Positions 17,937 to 29,410 of a DNA stretch of 35,466 nucleotides are shown here, piece by piece. Source of the stretch: Chara braunii (Eukaryota > Streptophyta > Charophyceae > Charales > Characeae); contig BFEA01000152.1 in NCBI GenBank assembly GCA_003427395.1, positions 2,674,381 through 2,709,846 on the forward strand. Direction: 5' to 3'. Position 1 is the stretch's first letter; each line of letters begins with the position of its first letter. The notes under the pieces were generated by a model. It saw only the letters and a program-made list of their open reading frames with translations. It did not search any database and was not told where the DNA came from. The position numbers and the translations under genes were made by a program.

Positions 17937-19648
17937 GCGAATTGGTCTCACACGGCCCATTAGCGACCGCGCAGGAATTTCCAGAAAATGGTTATGAATA
18001 AAGTTGATGGTGTTTGTAATTTTCTTTGGATCAGTATGCTCACTATGCAACCTCACTTCTCGCTTTGCGCGCGCACACCAACTTCTTTTCTTGTTGTTCT
18101 TCGTTTACGCACACCCCTTTGTCTTCCTCCCGCCCCTTCGTCCTACCCTTCCCCTATATCCTTCGCACAATTGATTGGCCGCTACTGCCCGCCAGTTGAG
18201 ATGGTCGGATCAAGCCATAAGAGCGAACTTACACGCGGGGCTTGAACGACCACCTCAATTGTGCAGGTTTTTTATCGCCCCGCCTTCTTTGACTCCCTAG
18301 GACCTTCTTCCTTTTGTCCTACTCATCTACACCCTTGCTGCCCGCATTACAGGCTCGTGCCCTGCTGCCTTCCACGCTATAAATTTGTGCAGCCCCTTTC
18401 TTTCGTCCTCTTTGATCTCGGCTGCAATGCTGCGTGAGCTATGCGCGAAGACTGCGGCCAAGAACAGGCTCGATGTGGCCAAGGAACTGGTGGAGTGACG
18501 GCGTGAGGTGGACTTAGCGGTAGACTCAGGGTAAGGTGATCGGAGGGACTGAGTGGTGGTGGAGATGGGAGCACAGCCAGTTGTAGGGCCTTGTGGCTAT
18601 GCTGGCTCGCGTTTGGTTGGGAAGGGTGGCTGAGCACGTGGAGTGTCAGCATTGTTATGATTTTTTAATAGCGAGGGACTCACTTCTTCTCCATCACTGC
18701 TTTGTCCAAGTGTCGTGTATGATGAAGACTAAGTGTGGATACTCAGTCGTCTGCATGGCTTTGGTTGCTAGTGTCTATGGATGTTAAATGCTTCGCTATC
18801 AGAAAGTCTATGGATGTACGGATGGCTACGGACTGTGTGATGGTCCTTATCATGTCTGCGGGCATGGGTGTGCATTGGGGGTAATTGGGTTTTGGACGTC
18901 TGCATGAGTGTATGAGTGCGTTGATGCCCTTTTCCCCCGACTAATTGCCGATCCCCACGCTTAACCCACATGCGAGATTGTCGCCGGCCTTTCTCTTCCC
19001 CTTTCTCCTTGCGCGCAAGCGCTACGTGTCAACCTCCCCGCTCACTTGTGCGTACAGTCGAGCGACCAGTGGGATCGGGTGCAGAGACTTAATCGTTCCG
19101 CCTGATCTCCCTGCCTCCCGATCCTCGCCGTTTTGACAAGGTGGCAATTTTGGTTGGAGTCGTCACACGTATCAGCTTGCATTTTGATAGGAGATTCGGG
19201 TTTGTGTAGGACAAGTTGAGAATTGTATGGAGTCGAGGTTTGCCAATCTGAATGTGAGCCCGGGTAATTGTCTGTGCTCAAACCTCACATTGATCCAACA
19301 TAGCTACCTTCCTCCCTTTCCGATCGCAGACGAAGACGGTCATTACTGGGACGCGGATGTGCGGAGAGGGCTATTGCAGACCGATCACGTTCACTTCTAC
19401 AACCCATCTAAGGGAGCAGGGTTTGTCTTGATCAATCAGTTTGCTTCCCCATTCTTCATTCTGCCATACACCGATTTAACTGTGTTCCCCTGGTCTGCAG
19501 CGCACACCACGTGGGAGCCCCAGGTTAATTGCCGTTGGTGCCTTCTCGGGAACTCGTGTTCCTTGTGGACGTTGGTGCTGGGGTACAAGGGGTCCATCCG
19601 ACTTGTTACGAACTCTTTCCCATCCTTCTTCTTGTCTTTCCCCCTCTG
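17937..19648. other. Lower-repeat stretch, no recognised gene
   Basis: Mostly unique-looking DNA of balanced composition. The longest plus-strand frame (19227-19649, 140 codons) contains ADEDGHYWDADVRRGLLQTD but runs into a CA microsatellite and matches no family I know. It could be an exon of an unknown gene; I see no supporting splice pattern. Confidence 0.4.
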
Positions 19649-19655
19649 ACTTCCC

Positions 19656-19667
19656 ACACACACACAT

Positions 19668-19711
<44 letters not shown>
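19656..19711. repeat. (CA)n microsatellite
   Basis: CA dinucleotides with one ATGC interruption near 19666. Confidence 0.95.
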
Positions 19712-19716
<5 letters not shown>

Positions 19717-19832
19717 GGAGGCATGGTAACAAGTATATAGTTTTCCATCTGGTGTGGGTGAGTGATAGTCTACTTTGATTTTGGTTAAGGTAGATTATCA
19801 TTTACAGTGTAATCAGTGAGCGGATTCTGCAG

Positions 19833-19885
19833 ACTGTTGAGGGTTCAGCCTCCTGATGAGTCGGTGAAACTCCGACGAAACAGTT
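19833..19885 (+). ncRNA. Hammerhead ribozyme, type III, copy 2
   Basis: Identical over 53 nt to the motif at 7600-7652. Stem III is ACTGT/ACAGT (19833-19837, 19880-19884), stem I is GAGG/CCTC, the core is CTGATGA and GAAA, and stem II is GTCGG/CCGAC. Predicted cleavage follows GTT at 19838. Upstream sequence is unrelated to copy 1, so the identity begins at the ribozyme itself. The assembly gap starts one base after the motif, so the element downstream is hidden. Confidence 0.85.
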
Positions 19886-20385
19886 NNNNNNNNNNNNNNN
19901 NNNNNNNNNNNNNNNNNNNNNNNNNNNNNNNNNNNNNNNNNNNNNNNNNNNNNNNNNNNNNNNNNNNNNNNNNNNNNNNNNNNNNNNNNNNNNNNNNNNN
20001 NNNNNNNNNNNNNNNNNNNNNNNNNNNNNNNNNNNNNNNNNNNNNNNNNNNNNNNNNNNNNNNNNNNNNNNNNNNNNNNNNNNNNNNNNNNNNNNNNNNN
20101 NNNNNNNNNNNNNNNNNNNNNNNNNNNNNNNNNNNNNNNNNNNNNNNNNNNNNNNNNNNNNNNNNNNNNNNNNNNNNNNNNNNNNNNNNNNNNNNNNNNN
20201 NNNNNNNNNNNNNNNNNNNNNNNNNNNNNNNNNNNNNNNNNNNNNNNNNNNNNNNNNNNNNNNNNNNNNNNNNNNNNNNNNNNNNNNNNNNNNNNNNNNN
20301 NNNNNNNNNNNNNNNNNNNNNNNNNNNNNNNNNNNNNNNNNNNNNNNNNNNNNNNNNNNNNNNNNNNNNNNNNNNNNNNNNNNNN
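19886..20385. other. Assembly gap, 500 N
   Basis: Exactly 500 Ns, a round number typical of a scaffold gap of unknown true size. It lies between a hammerhead motif and a TA microsatellite, both difficult contexts for assembly. Confidence 0.98.
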
Positions 20386-20479
<94 letters not shown>

Positions 20480-20480
20480 G
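20386..20480. repeat. (TA)n microsatellite
   Basis: About 95 bp of TA, then TGTATATATATATGGCGATATATATG. Copy 1 of the ribozyme is likewise followed, about 65 bp on, by GACGATATATCTATATATA, so the TA array may belong to the same element. Confidence 0.9.
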
Positions 20481-23284
20481 GCGATATATATGTGTGTATA
20501 AGGGATTTTTTGAAAGAAACGAGGGATGGGTCCAGCGGTCAGGATGGTCGTAACTTCATCTGCAGAGTTGGTCGGCACCCCGATGTGAAGAAAAAAAAAA
20601 AGCAGAACCCCCCCCCCCTGTTTTTCATTATGGTATCTGAGCCTGTAAAGGACTCATGCACGGTCCCGAATGGTACCCTCAATTGTGCCTGGTCACTACC
20701 GCCTGGATACCCGCCGTGCCTTGCTGGTTAGTACCTTGTTTTGTAGCTTAGGTATGCCTGTATATATGAATGACGATTGGTGTGAGAATCCCTCTCAAAT
20801 GTTTTTCGCCGACGGGCGCGAAGGCGGGAGCAACCTACTTTTTACCGATGAACCCCGCCGCGAGTTTGGTAGTAACGCTCCGTCGTCTGCGGGAATTTTG
20901 ACGATATGGAATGATCGAGCATGCGCTCGGCTTCGTCTCCGATTGATGTCGAGCGTTCTTCATGGGAAGCTATGATGGCTGTTGGAGATGTGTGTTCGCA
21001 TGAGATGTGATGCTGTCCCTGTGAGAAAGCACCGAGGGACTCTGATCTCATATTTGTGGAGGTGTGGCGCATGTGGTGATTGTCGCCGGTAGCAGCATGA
21101 TTGCGTTGGAGGAGTGGGATGGCAATCGGTGCTCCGTACGCAGTATGTGAGTTCCCATGCTTCGCGGAGGGAGTATAGTGGGCTATGGTATGGAGGATGA
21201 GGCCGGAGGATGGAAAGGGCTGAGTAGTGTGTAGGAGTGATCATGCTGGTGGGATGTGGCGCTGTGCCTTGGCGGTGGGAGGTATGCTCTGGCGTTGCGT
21301 TTGTTCCGGCAAGCGCTGAAGGAATACATACGCATCATTTGTTTGGCGATCTTATGTTGCTCCTGTAACTGGCCTTTTGGTGCATGGGAATACCGACTGT
21401 GAGACGAAGGTGAACGTGGCTTTTCGGGTGAAGGGAGGGTTTGGCGGTCATTTGAGTGGTTGGCTACGAGGTTGTGCCCCATCATGGATGAGAGCATGGT
21501 AACGTATTACTAGGTCCATACCTGATCTCCTCCTTCCTCCTTCCTACCCCCCGGTCCCCTTGTTGTTGACATCTCCTTAATCGCCTGAAGATGAAGGTCT
21601 CTGTATATGAGTCCCTCACTTCTATGGCTATGTTGTCCCTGTTCGGAGCATATTGGTGGGGGTTATTTATCCTCTGATTAGCCGGACCAGTTGATTCTGG
21701 CGAAAAGTACTTTAGGGTGATATCCACTACCCTCCCTCCAAATGTCGGTCGCGAAGGGTCGCTTGGCTGAAACAGGGATATCTGGTTCTTGTAGACATAG
21801 CTACTTAACGTGATTGACACCTGTGGATGAATTTGACAGCCTCCGGTCTTGTGGCTGTGGTATGTGTGTGTGTGTGTGTGTTTTTGCTTGTGTGTGTATG
21901 TTTTGTGCTTGATTGAATGGTGAGATATAGGGCCTAAGTACTCAGCAGGAGTTCCTCTGAAATTGTCGAAGTTTGGGTGATCTGCCATCGTGTTCTTGCC
22001 GAGCTAATCATGGACATAGCATGGGTCTCTATTTGCCTTATTTTCGCCATCACTTAGTATTTGGCTTTTCTGTCGATGCTGCCGTTGTTGGAGTTCCGTT
22101 GTCAATGCTGTTGTCCGGTCCGTAATACGATGCTGAACTGCTCGGCGCATACAACAACTCCGCCAAGATTTTGCAAAGCATGAGATCCTAGCTTCACAAG
22201 GCGTAGCCGGAAAGTGATATGAGTGGGTGCCTCGAGCGCTGCGATGATGCCTGTCGTTCTACGAGTGTTGATACTTTTGATCGGGATCCCGAGGGGATCA
22301 CACGCGGATCTGACCTGGCGGTAGCAGGGTCTAACTTTTGCGAGGATGATTTCCGGGATTGTTGTCTTTCCACGGGCCAAGGGGTGGTATTGACTCGTTC
22401 TGTGAATTGGGGGGTGATGTTTTGTGACGTGAGAAAGCTTATGTTTTGATTGCTGCTGTTTGTTGTTGTGCGTAGCTGCTTAGGTGGAATGATGCTGTAG
22501 GGGACAGCAGCCCGGAGGGGGATCAGGACGCATCCGGAGCTATTTTGGTCTGGTACAACCTTGAGTCGTCGGGATATTGGTTGAACAGTCATGATGGGGG
22601 TCGTTGTCATTGGATCGGGTTACTTCTTCCTGATCTTTCTTGTTCATCTCGCCATTGGCATAGTTGTCTTTCTTCGGCCCGCCCTTTCGATGTTGATGCA
22701 TAGTACGCTGAGGATTGACTCGTGTCCTGCTCTTGACCAAAGCGAAGGATGGATGGAAACAATGACGGTAGATTGGTCGTCTATGCTAATGGTAGTGTTC
22801 ATGATAATGAGTATTTCTTTCATAGCCGGAGTAGTGTTTGTGCGGAGGGTTAGTGTGTTGTGTGTCGTATGGGTTGTTAATAACGCATGAATTTTGAACG
22901 AGCATGATATTACAATGAGAGTAATCTGTAGCCACTGGGCCATGTCGAGGGAATTTTAAATCGTGTACTGGAGTAACTGTTTTTAGTGCTTGTGAAGTTT
23001 TTTCATTACGAGCCAATCTGTTTGGATTCTCTCATCCCCCTAACCTTTTCAAAACACCTTACCACCTTTGTGCTTGGAATACGCAGATGGTTTGCGGAAA
23101 AGCATAATCGTTGCATGAACCCCATTTTTCTAAAGCATACTGTGATATGGACATCAGTGCCGGAATCTTACCATGTGTATGGGTTGTTCAGTGCGAAGGT
23201 GTGGCAATCTGTTCGGGTGTGGGGTGACCGCGTATGCATACCCTGTTACGATGCTCGCCACGGTTGCGGGGTGATGTTTTTCTC
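20481..23284. other. Lower-repeat stretch, no recognised gene
   Basis: Low repeat content, with a short TG run near 21862-21880. Several frames of 75-170 codons read as ordinary protein, for example plus strand 20749-20975 (NDDWCENPSQMFFADGREGG) and minus strand 21988-21482 and 22380-22102. None has a motif that I can name, and lengths are near chance for this much sequence. TGGTATCTGAGC at 20631-20642 resembles a primer binding site for initiator tRNA-Met. Confidence 0.4.
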
Positions 23285-23360
<76 letters not shown>

Positions 23361-23378
23361 CGCACACCTGCAATGGGC

Positions 23379-23429
<51 letters not shown>

Positions 23430-23431
23430 NN

Positions 23432-23506
<75 letters not shown>
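23285..23506. repeat. Compound microsatellite (CA)n-(TG)n-(GA)n
   Basis: CA array at about 23285-23358, a 23-bp spacer, a TG array at 23380-23429, two Ns, and a GA array to 23506. CA and TG on the same strand are mutually complementary and can form a large hairpin. Confidence 0.95.
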
Positions 23507-23510
<4 letters not shown>

Positions 23511-26308
23511 GGAGGTCCCACTTCCAACGAGGAGGATTGAATTAAGCATCTCAATTGGAATGTGTTTAATGCCAACATGCAGAAATCACAGTTTTCTTGC
23601 AAGCACGTCCAGATTGGTGTGATGCCCAAACCTCACGCCCAACGCGACTTCCTGATCTGAGTGGGATGTGGGCCTGGAAGGACAAAAGGGGTGTGCCAAG
23701 GATTTTTGGGAAAGTGGGGGTGGAGTCCCAGGTCGGAACTAAGATCTCCTGTGGCAAAGTTTCAGGGGCATAGATGCGATGTGGCTAAGGGGGCGAGTTA
23801 CTTCCGGTCTGATGGCGGTCGGGTCGTGCAGCATAAGGCGGATGGCATGCCCGGTGCATTCAGGGTCGTCCGATCCGTCGGTTTTGGTGGCGGCCGTTCG
23901 GGGAAGGGTCTGCCCGGGATGGCCGTGATTCCGATGAGTCGGGCCTTCGGGTGCAGACACGTGGCGTCTGTCGTCGCACGTTTTGGTTAGGCCCCCTAGT
24001 TTCAGGGGCTCGTCGGTTGCCGCGTCGTCAGCAATTTCCGCAAGGCGTGCGGGGCCAATACGGGGCGATGGAATTCCGAGGCACTACTGTGAGTTGGTGA
24101 TAAGGAAGGAGGAGGCGGAAGGGAGGGAAATTGGTAGTGATAACGACGAAGCCGGGGGATATGAAGTATTGCGTGTTGTCCGTAGTGGGAAAATCGGGGC
24201 ACCTCGGATCGCTGGTTACAACACAGTGAAACTCCCTGGGGCACAATCGATTATCGGTTAGGCAGGGGAATTCCGGGTATCTCTGACTAATACATTCTCT
24301 CGGCCAAGGGTCGAAGTACTCCGAGTCCTAGGAGCTTGGCATCTTGTCATTGCGGGGTAGTGGAATTCTTCTGCACGCATCTAACCGGCAAGGGGATTCT
24401 CCCGATGTGATATCGGAAATTCCTATCCGTTTAGGTGCATGGGGGAAGGAAAGTTTCCGCCTACCCGATACCGGAGATGTCAAGTTCGTCAATGGTCGTG
24501 AATCGGCGCACGTGGATACGTGCAGGCTGCGCGGATCAGATCGCGCTTACATGCATCCCCGTGAGGTATTCGCTTGTTTTCTAGAAAAATGAGAGCCTAA
24601 TTCCTCATGCAGAATCGCCACGCGTCATGAACAGTTACCCAATCATCCAATCACTCTGTGATCCCACAAGCAATCGTTCCTGAGCATGCAAGGTGTTATT
24701 ACACATCAGACATCGCCGCAACAACAGCGGATCAGTAATGGAAGCAATAATGACGACTACGCAAAAGTTCCTACTATGCATATGAGTGTATCAAAATGAC
24801 AAGCAAAGGCAAGGACCAGACAAAAGAAAAGCAACGGACATAACATTCATTCATCCATTCATTCGGCAAAACACACAATAAGCGAGATCAAGATCAATCG
24901 CAAAACGAGTGTGGGCTAAAACCAAGGCAGAGATTCCGAAAACAAAAAGGAGACGGGCAAGTCGCCCTGAGCCGAGATCAAAATTTATATACAAAAGCCA
25001 AAAGGGAGATGAGACAAAGAAAATTGCAACTCCACGTCCATCAACCTCAGCTCCCTCTTCCTCTTTCTCTCTCTTCGATGCGGACGGTCCGCCGTCACGC
25101 ACCAACCCACGAAGTCGTCACCCCGCTTAGTCCTCCTGCACACGTCAGGTTCGCCCACGCGCTACAGTCCGCCGTAGCCTCACGCATCAACCCCGCACAT
25201 TCGGCACCAGCTCGTCGGGTCGCCCGACTCAAACTTCAACTCACCTCTTACGTCGCTCGTGATCCGACCCTCACTGATGGTGCTACCCCGAGCTTCCAAC
25301 AGCTGGTTAAGAGAGCTATCTAATCGCGCAGCCGAAATTTATAGCGTGCATGCATGCGCGAAGAACACGGAATTGCAAGGACTTAGAAAGGAGATTAGGA
25401 GAGAACGCGCCTACGTTCTGCATGGCCAGACCGCGGCGTGAGGGACGTAGCCACTCTCCACACATCGATCCGAGCATGCAGGTCGCGGTGCTAATTAGGC
25501 ACAGCAAAAAGGAAAGAAGGAGTAAGAAAAGACGAAGTTCAAGAAGAAAGATATAGTTACAATGGCGCCCGCCCAAAAATTACAGTTACTTGCAAGATTA
25601 AAGGCGCCGACTAATCAGAGCTCCGTTGCAGCCGCAAAAAGAAGCGCGCAAGAAGGACAACGCGCGGCAAGAGAAATCCCGAATTCCTAAATTCCCAAAT
25701 TCCTAAATTCTAGCTAATGCAAAAAGAAGCACAAATTCCGAAAAAAAAATCCGATTTTCCGAGAGCCGTCAAGGGCTCGACAAGATTCAAAAAGAAAAGA
25801 AAGGAAAGTTTGAAAAGAACGAAGCAAAAATTCCCGCACGATCTCCGTGCCTAAAATCCGACAACGGAACAGGAAAGAAGTGACATCAACCATTATTAAT
25901 CGCGCCCGACAGCCACTCAATCGGCCCTCTCGGGACTTGCCCGGCCCTGAACCCAGCCATCCGCAAAGAAGCGACGAAAGAGAAAAGACGAAAAAGTGAG
26001 GACACTGATGCAATTTTCCCTCAATCTCGATCTCCCGTAATTGGCCCAACCTTCCCATCTTAGGACCCCTCATTGTCATCGCTCAGAAAATCGCGCGGAA
26101 CAGAAATTGGTTCGTCACATTGGGGCATTGAGTTCAACCCTCTTTGGTGGATGGTTGTGGCCAACCGGCCCCTATGAGCCTAGTAGGAGGATAATTTTGG
26201 CCACGAGGTAGCTGGGTATAACTGCAATTTGGCCGGTCCACCACAGTCCCATGTATGCCCATAATCTGCATGGGCACACCCATAATTCGTGCATTCCCAT
26301 AGTCTTGG
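23507..26308. other. Lower-repeat stretch, no recognised gene
   Basis: About 2.8 kb with little repetition. The plus-strand frame 24344-24592 (82 codons, containing SFRLPDTGDVKFVNGRESAH) and frames at 23661-23990 and 23983-24261 read as ordinary protein. They are short, adjacent and without a recognised family. From about 24600 to 26100 the DNA is purine-rich (plus strand) with no gene seen. Confidence 0.4.
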
Positions 26309-26556
26309 TTGTATCCACAAGTACCAAACTGGGTCCACCTCAGTCTTGGGTATCCACAAGTACCAAACTGGGTTCACCTCAGTTGTATCCACAAGTACCA
26401 AACTGGGACTGGGTCCACCTCAGTTGTATCCACAAGTACCAAACTGGGACTGGGTCCACCTCAGTCTTCGGTATGCAAAAGTACCAAACCGGGTCCACCT
26501 CAGTCTTGGGTATGCAAAAGTACCAAACGGGGTCCACCTCAGTCTTGGGTATGCAA
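26309..26556. repeat. 39-bp minisatellite, about 6-7 units
   Basis: The unit contains CCACAAGTACCAAACTGG and GTCCACCTCAGT. Middle units carry an extra GGGACT, and the last units read TATGCAAAAGTACC in place of TATCCACAAGTACC. The 13-residue periodic peptide in all plus frames (VPNWVHLS and others) follows from the 39-bp period. Confidence 0.95.
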
Positions 26557-26745
26557 TAATTTTCACTGGCTGTTCTGGGGGGTATAGATGCAGGTTGGGC
26601 GCTGCGACTGGGTACAATGGGTATTGCCATCTTTAAATGGAGTACAGATTCAATTTTCCCTTTTTTTTCCCCCTTAAGGGTGGCCCGTCCAACCATCAGG
26701 GTCGGATAGCCCCGAGCCTCCTGGAATGCTACATTCTCGATTGGC

Positions 26746-26899
26746 TTTTTTTTTTTTTTTTTTTTTTTGGCTAATTGGAACACCCGAGCGGAAGCTAGGG
26801 GTGCTGGTAAGAGCAGGCACAGCGAGCACCACCGGGGAGGCTCCATCTATTGGTGGGGAGCGGCACCTGCTGGAAATCGGGTCCAGCGCCCCAGAACAT
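26746..26899 (-). repeat. Short A-tailed SINE, near full length
   Basis: A 23-nt T-run (26746-26768) is followed by GGCTAATTGG, then the body with GAGCAGGCACAGCGAGCACC and GAGGCTCCATCTATTGGTGG up to GGGTCCAGCGCCCC. On the minus strand the element therefore ends in CCAATTAGCC before the A tail, the same ATTAGCC end as the LINE-tail repeat nearby. Confidence 0.8.
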
Positions 26900-26985
26900 T
26901 TACATTCTCGTTTGTCGACGTTGCCTGGGAGAGGTAGCTGTGCGGAGTCAAACTGACCGGCCCCAGGTAGTTCAAAATTATTTGA

Positions 26986-27233
26986 GTTTCTTTGATGGGC
27001 CAGTCGCGGTGCCTCCCCTCCGGCTGACCTCTGGCCGGCATCACCCACCTGCTGTAGCACGTATCGGACCTGCTAGTGGGTGGGTGCAGCTCCCGCATGT
27101 TCCCTCATTGGAGGCTTGAGCACGGATGTGGCTGCTATGGGGTTCCCCGTAATACTATAATGACAATAAAAAAAAGGATTCGACAGGTAATTGAATGTGT
27201 TGGGCTTACAAGAATTAGCCAAAAAAATAAATA

Positions 27234-27264
<31 letters not shown>
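26986..27264 (+). repeat. LINE/SINE 3'-tail repeat, copy 2, with (AAT)n tail
   Basis: TTTCTTTGATGGGCCAGTC, GGGGTTCCCCGTAATACTAT and AATGACAATAAAAAA match 14548-14693. Here segment X (27034-27121) lies between the first and second shared blocks and is inverted relative to 14435-14518. The element ends in GAATTAGCC and continues into AAATAAATAATAATAAT to 27264, a typical non-LTR tail. Confidence 0.75.
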
Positions 27265-27268
<4 letters not shown>

Positions 27269-27341
27269 CTCGAGTCATTGGGCTCCGACAGCATTCCACC
27301 TGAGTTTTTTTAACTTTTTTTTCTTTTCTTTTCTTTTTTCA

Positions 27342-27910
27342 AGGATTCCAGCTGAGGTCTGTTTGTCAACAGTTCATGGATATCAGCGCACTCGTCCTCC
27401 AATAGATGTAGGATGGCAGGTGGCCAAAAGATGGATAGCTTCCGGTTGGGTACAGGATACGGCAGAAAGGCTGGTGTCAGCACTGCCTCGTTTCTGGAAA
27501 CTGTTGATGGATCTGTCTGTAGTCAAACAAGCGATTTTTTATGGCAGATTATGCACCTGACAGTTCCGACAGCAAACTGGTGTGCCAGAAGGACGTCTAG
27601 AGCATCACCGTTGTGTGCTTTGTGCGAAGGCAATAAGAATTGAGGACCTTCAACACATGCTTCTCCATTGTCGGTTGTCTGCGCTTTTCTGGGAATGGTG
27701 GCGAGGAGATTCGGTACCAGTGCCACAGTCCTCTTCAAGATGGTCTGATGATTACATTTTGTTGGGCAACGCATCTCGTCGACAAACACCTATTGGACCC
27801 TTGGGGTATGCAGAGGAGACATTGCGGAGTGCAGTGCTTTGGACTCTCAGAAACTCTGCAGAGGAGACATTGCGGAGTATGCTCCCCCTTGTCTCCCCTA
27901 CTACTATCTA
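27342..27910 (+). pseudogene. LINE ORF2 C-terminus with zf-RVT-like zinc knuckle
   Basis: One plus frame runs from a T-rich tract at 27342 to 27911, broken by a single TGA at 27558-27560. Before the stop it reads FWKLLMDLSVVKQAIFYGRL. After it come CVLCAK and then IEDLQHMLLHCRLSALFWEW. CxxC followed about 15 residues later by HxLLxHC and a Trp-rich helix is the pattern of the reverse-transcriptase zinc-binding domain near the C-terminus of plant-type LINE ORF2. The 3' part contains a local duplication (GAGACATTGCGGAGT twice). No RT or endonuclease domain is present, so this is a 5'-truncated, mutated remnant. The family call is by motif only. Confidence 0.6.
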
Positions 27911-28880
27911 ACCAGGAGCATTCCCACTGTCGCCTCTCACACTCTCACTGTTTCGGCAACACGGCTGCTAGTATTACCCAAAATGCCATCCATGCCCATC
28001 CTATGGTATTACTCAAACCCCTCCCTGGTCCCCCGAAAACAAGACATATAGCACTCTTAATATCCACAGGCTAGTCATGCGACCTCTTCCACCCAACTAT
28101 GCACGAACCCTGAAGAGCCTGAGCTTCCATGACGGGTTTCTCACCACGCACCCTTGGATCTCAATGGGTGGAACGATCTCAATAGGTACACCTCAAGTAT
28201 GCTCCCCCCTGTCTCCTCTATCGCCGGCCCACCAGGAGCGTTCCCACTTCCACCTCTTACACTGTCACTGTATTCGGCAGCACCGCTACTAGTATTGCCC
28301 GAAAAGTCAAGAGTGCCGCGCCTGTGGTGTTTACCCCACCAATTACTAAAAGCAAAAAATAGACGAACAGCAAGCCCCACTTTAATGAAGAATAGAAAAT
28401 TCCTAACAAACTTACCAACAACAGGAAAGATCCCAGGAACTTACCACATGGAGAAACCCAAACAAAATCCAACAGATCTCCACGATGTCGAATACAGAAA
28501 CCACACTAACAACAAAAACCCCAGATACTGCCGTAGGTATTTCAGTGGTAAATTGTGCGCAGGAATTCCCAAAATAACCAAGGGTCGAACGCAAAACACT
28601 CCCCGTACCACTCAAGGCTTGGGTGACCCTATCACACTGTTTCCTGGGCACAAAGAACAATCACTTTTACGGGATAAACCACGCTATCTCCTAGTAGGCA
28701 GAATACATTAAAAAAATCGCCAACAATAGCAAAGATCCCAGGAACTTACCACATAGACAGACCCAAATAAACTTCGAAAGAACTACGAGATGTTATACTC
28801 AGGATTCCACGATGCCCGAATGTAGAGCGTAGGACAATCCCCCTACCACTCAAGGCTTGGGTGACCTTACTACAACAGCG
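27876..28880. repeat. Diverged duplicated blocks
   Basis: Block A (TATGCTCCCCCTTGTCTCC to ACTAGTATTGCCC or equivalents) occurs at about 27878-27980 and 28197-28302. Block B (AAAGATCCCAGGAACTTACC to CCACTCAAGGCTTGGGTGAC) occurs at about 28424-28632 and 28731-28866. The divergence suggests old duplications. No gene is recognised. Confidence 0.75.
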
Positions 28881-29410
28881 TACTGCCTTGCGACGAAGAT
28901 AGAACAAGTGGAACTTGCTGCAGCCCTTAAATGTGCCGGAGCGCTGCCACCGCAGCCGCACGCTCTCCCACTGCGTCCAGTTACGCTGCTCCGCTTTCCG
29001 TACTTTTCTGGTAAACAGGGCAATCAAGCTGAAGTGTCATGAATTGCAGCGCCTTTAGATGATGAACAAGGAGCCCCCCCTTTCCAGCAGACGGCTTGAG
29101 GGGAAGGCGACTCCTCCGGTATCATAGTCTCATAAGGGTGTGTAAGTTGGTATGAAGGTTCAATAAGAAGGAGCTGCCAGGATGCCATGGCGTAAGAGTG
29201 CAGAGGCACTCCCTACCCACTCAAGGGCTAGGCTACGCCAGGGCACTGTCGCCATAGCTCTCACACAGCTATGGTGCCTGGCAGGGTAGGTGCCACGTAG
29301 GAATGTTAAAACCCCGAAGCTCACACACTGCACCTACGCGGCCGCGACTAACGACGACCGGGCGTCGCCACCGCCGCTGACGTCGCTGCGTTAACACACA
29401 CTCGCCCCCC
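28881..29410. other. No recognised gene
   Basis: A short repeat of ACTCAAGGxxTxGG near 29220 recalls block B. The rest is GC-rich toward 29400 with GACGxxG words. No gene is seen. Confidence 0.5.

Noticed and set aside
23234-23545. CRISPR-like or tandem regulatory array
   Set aside because: These are plain CA, TG and GA dinucleotide runs with no spacer structure.
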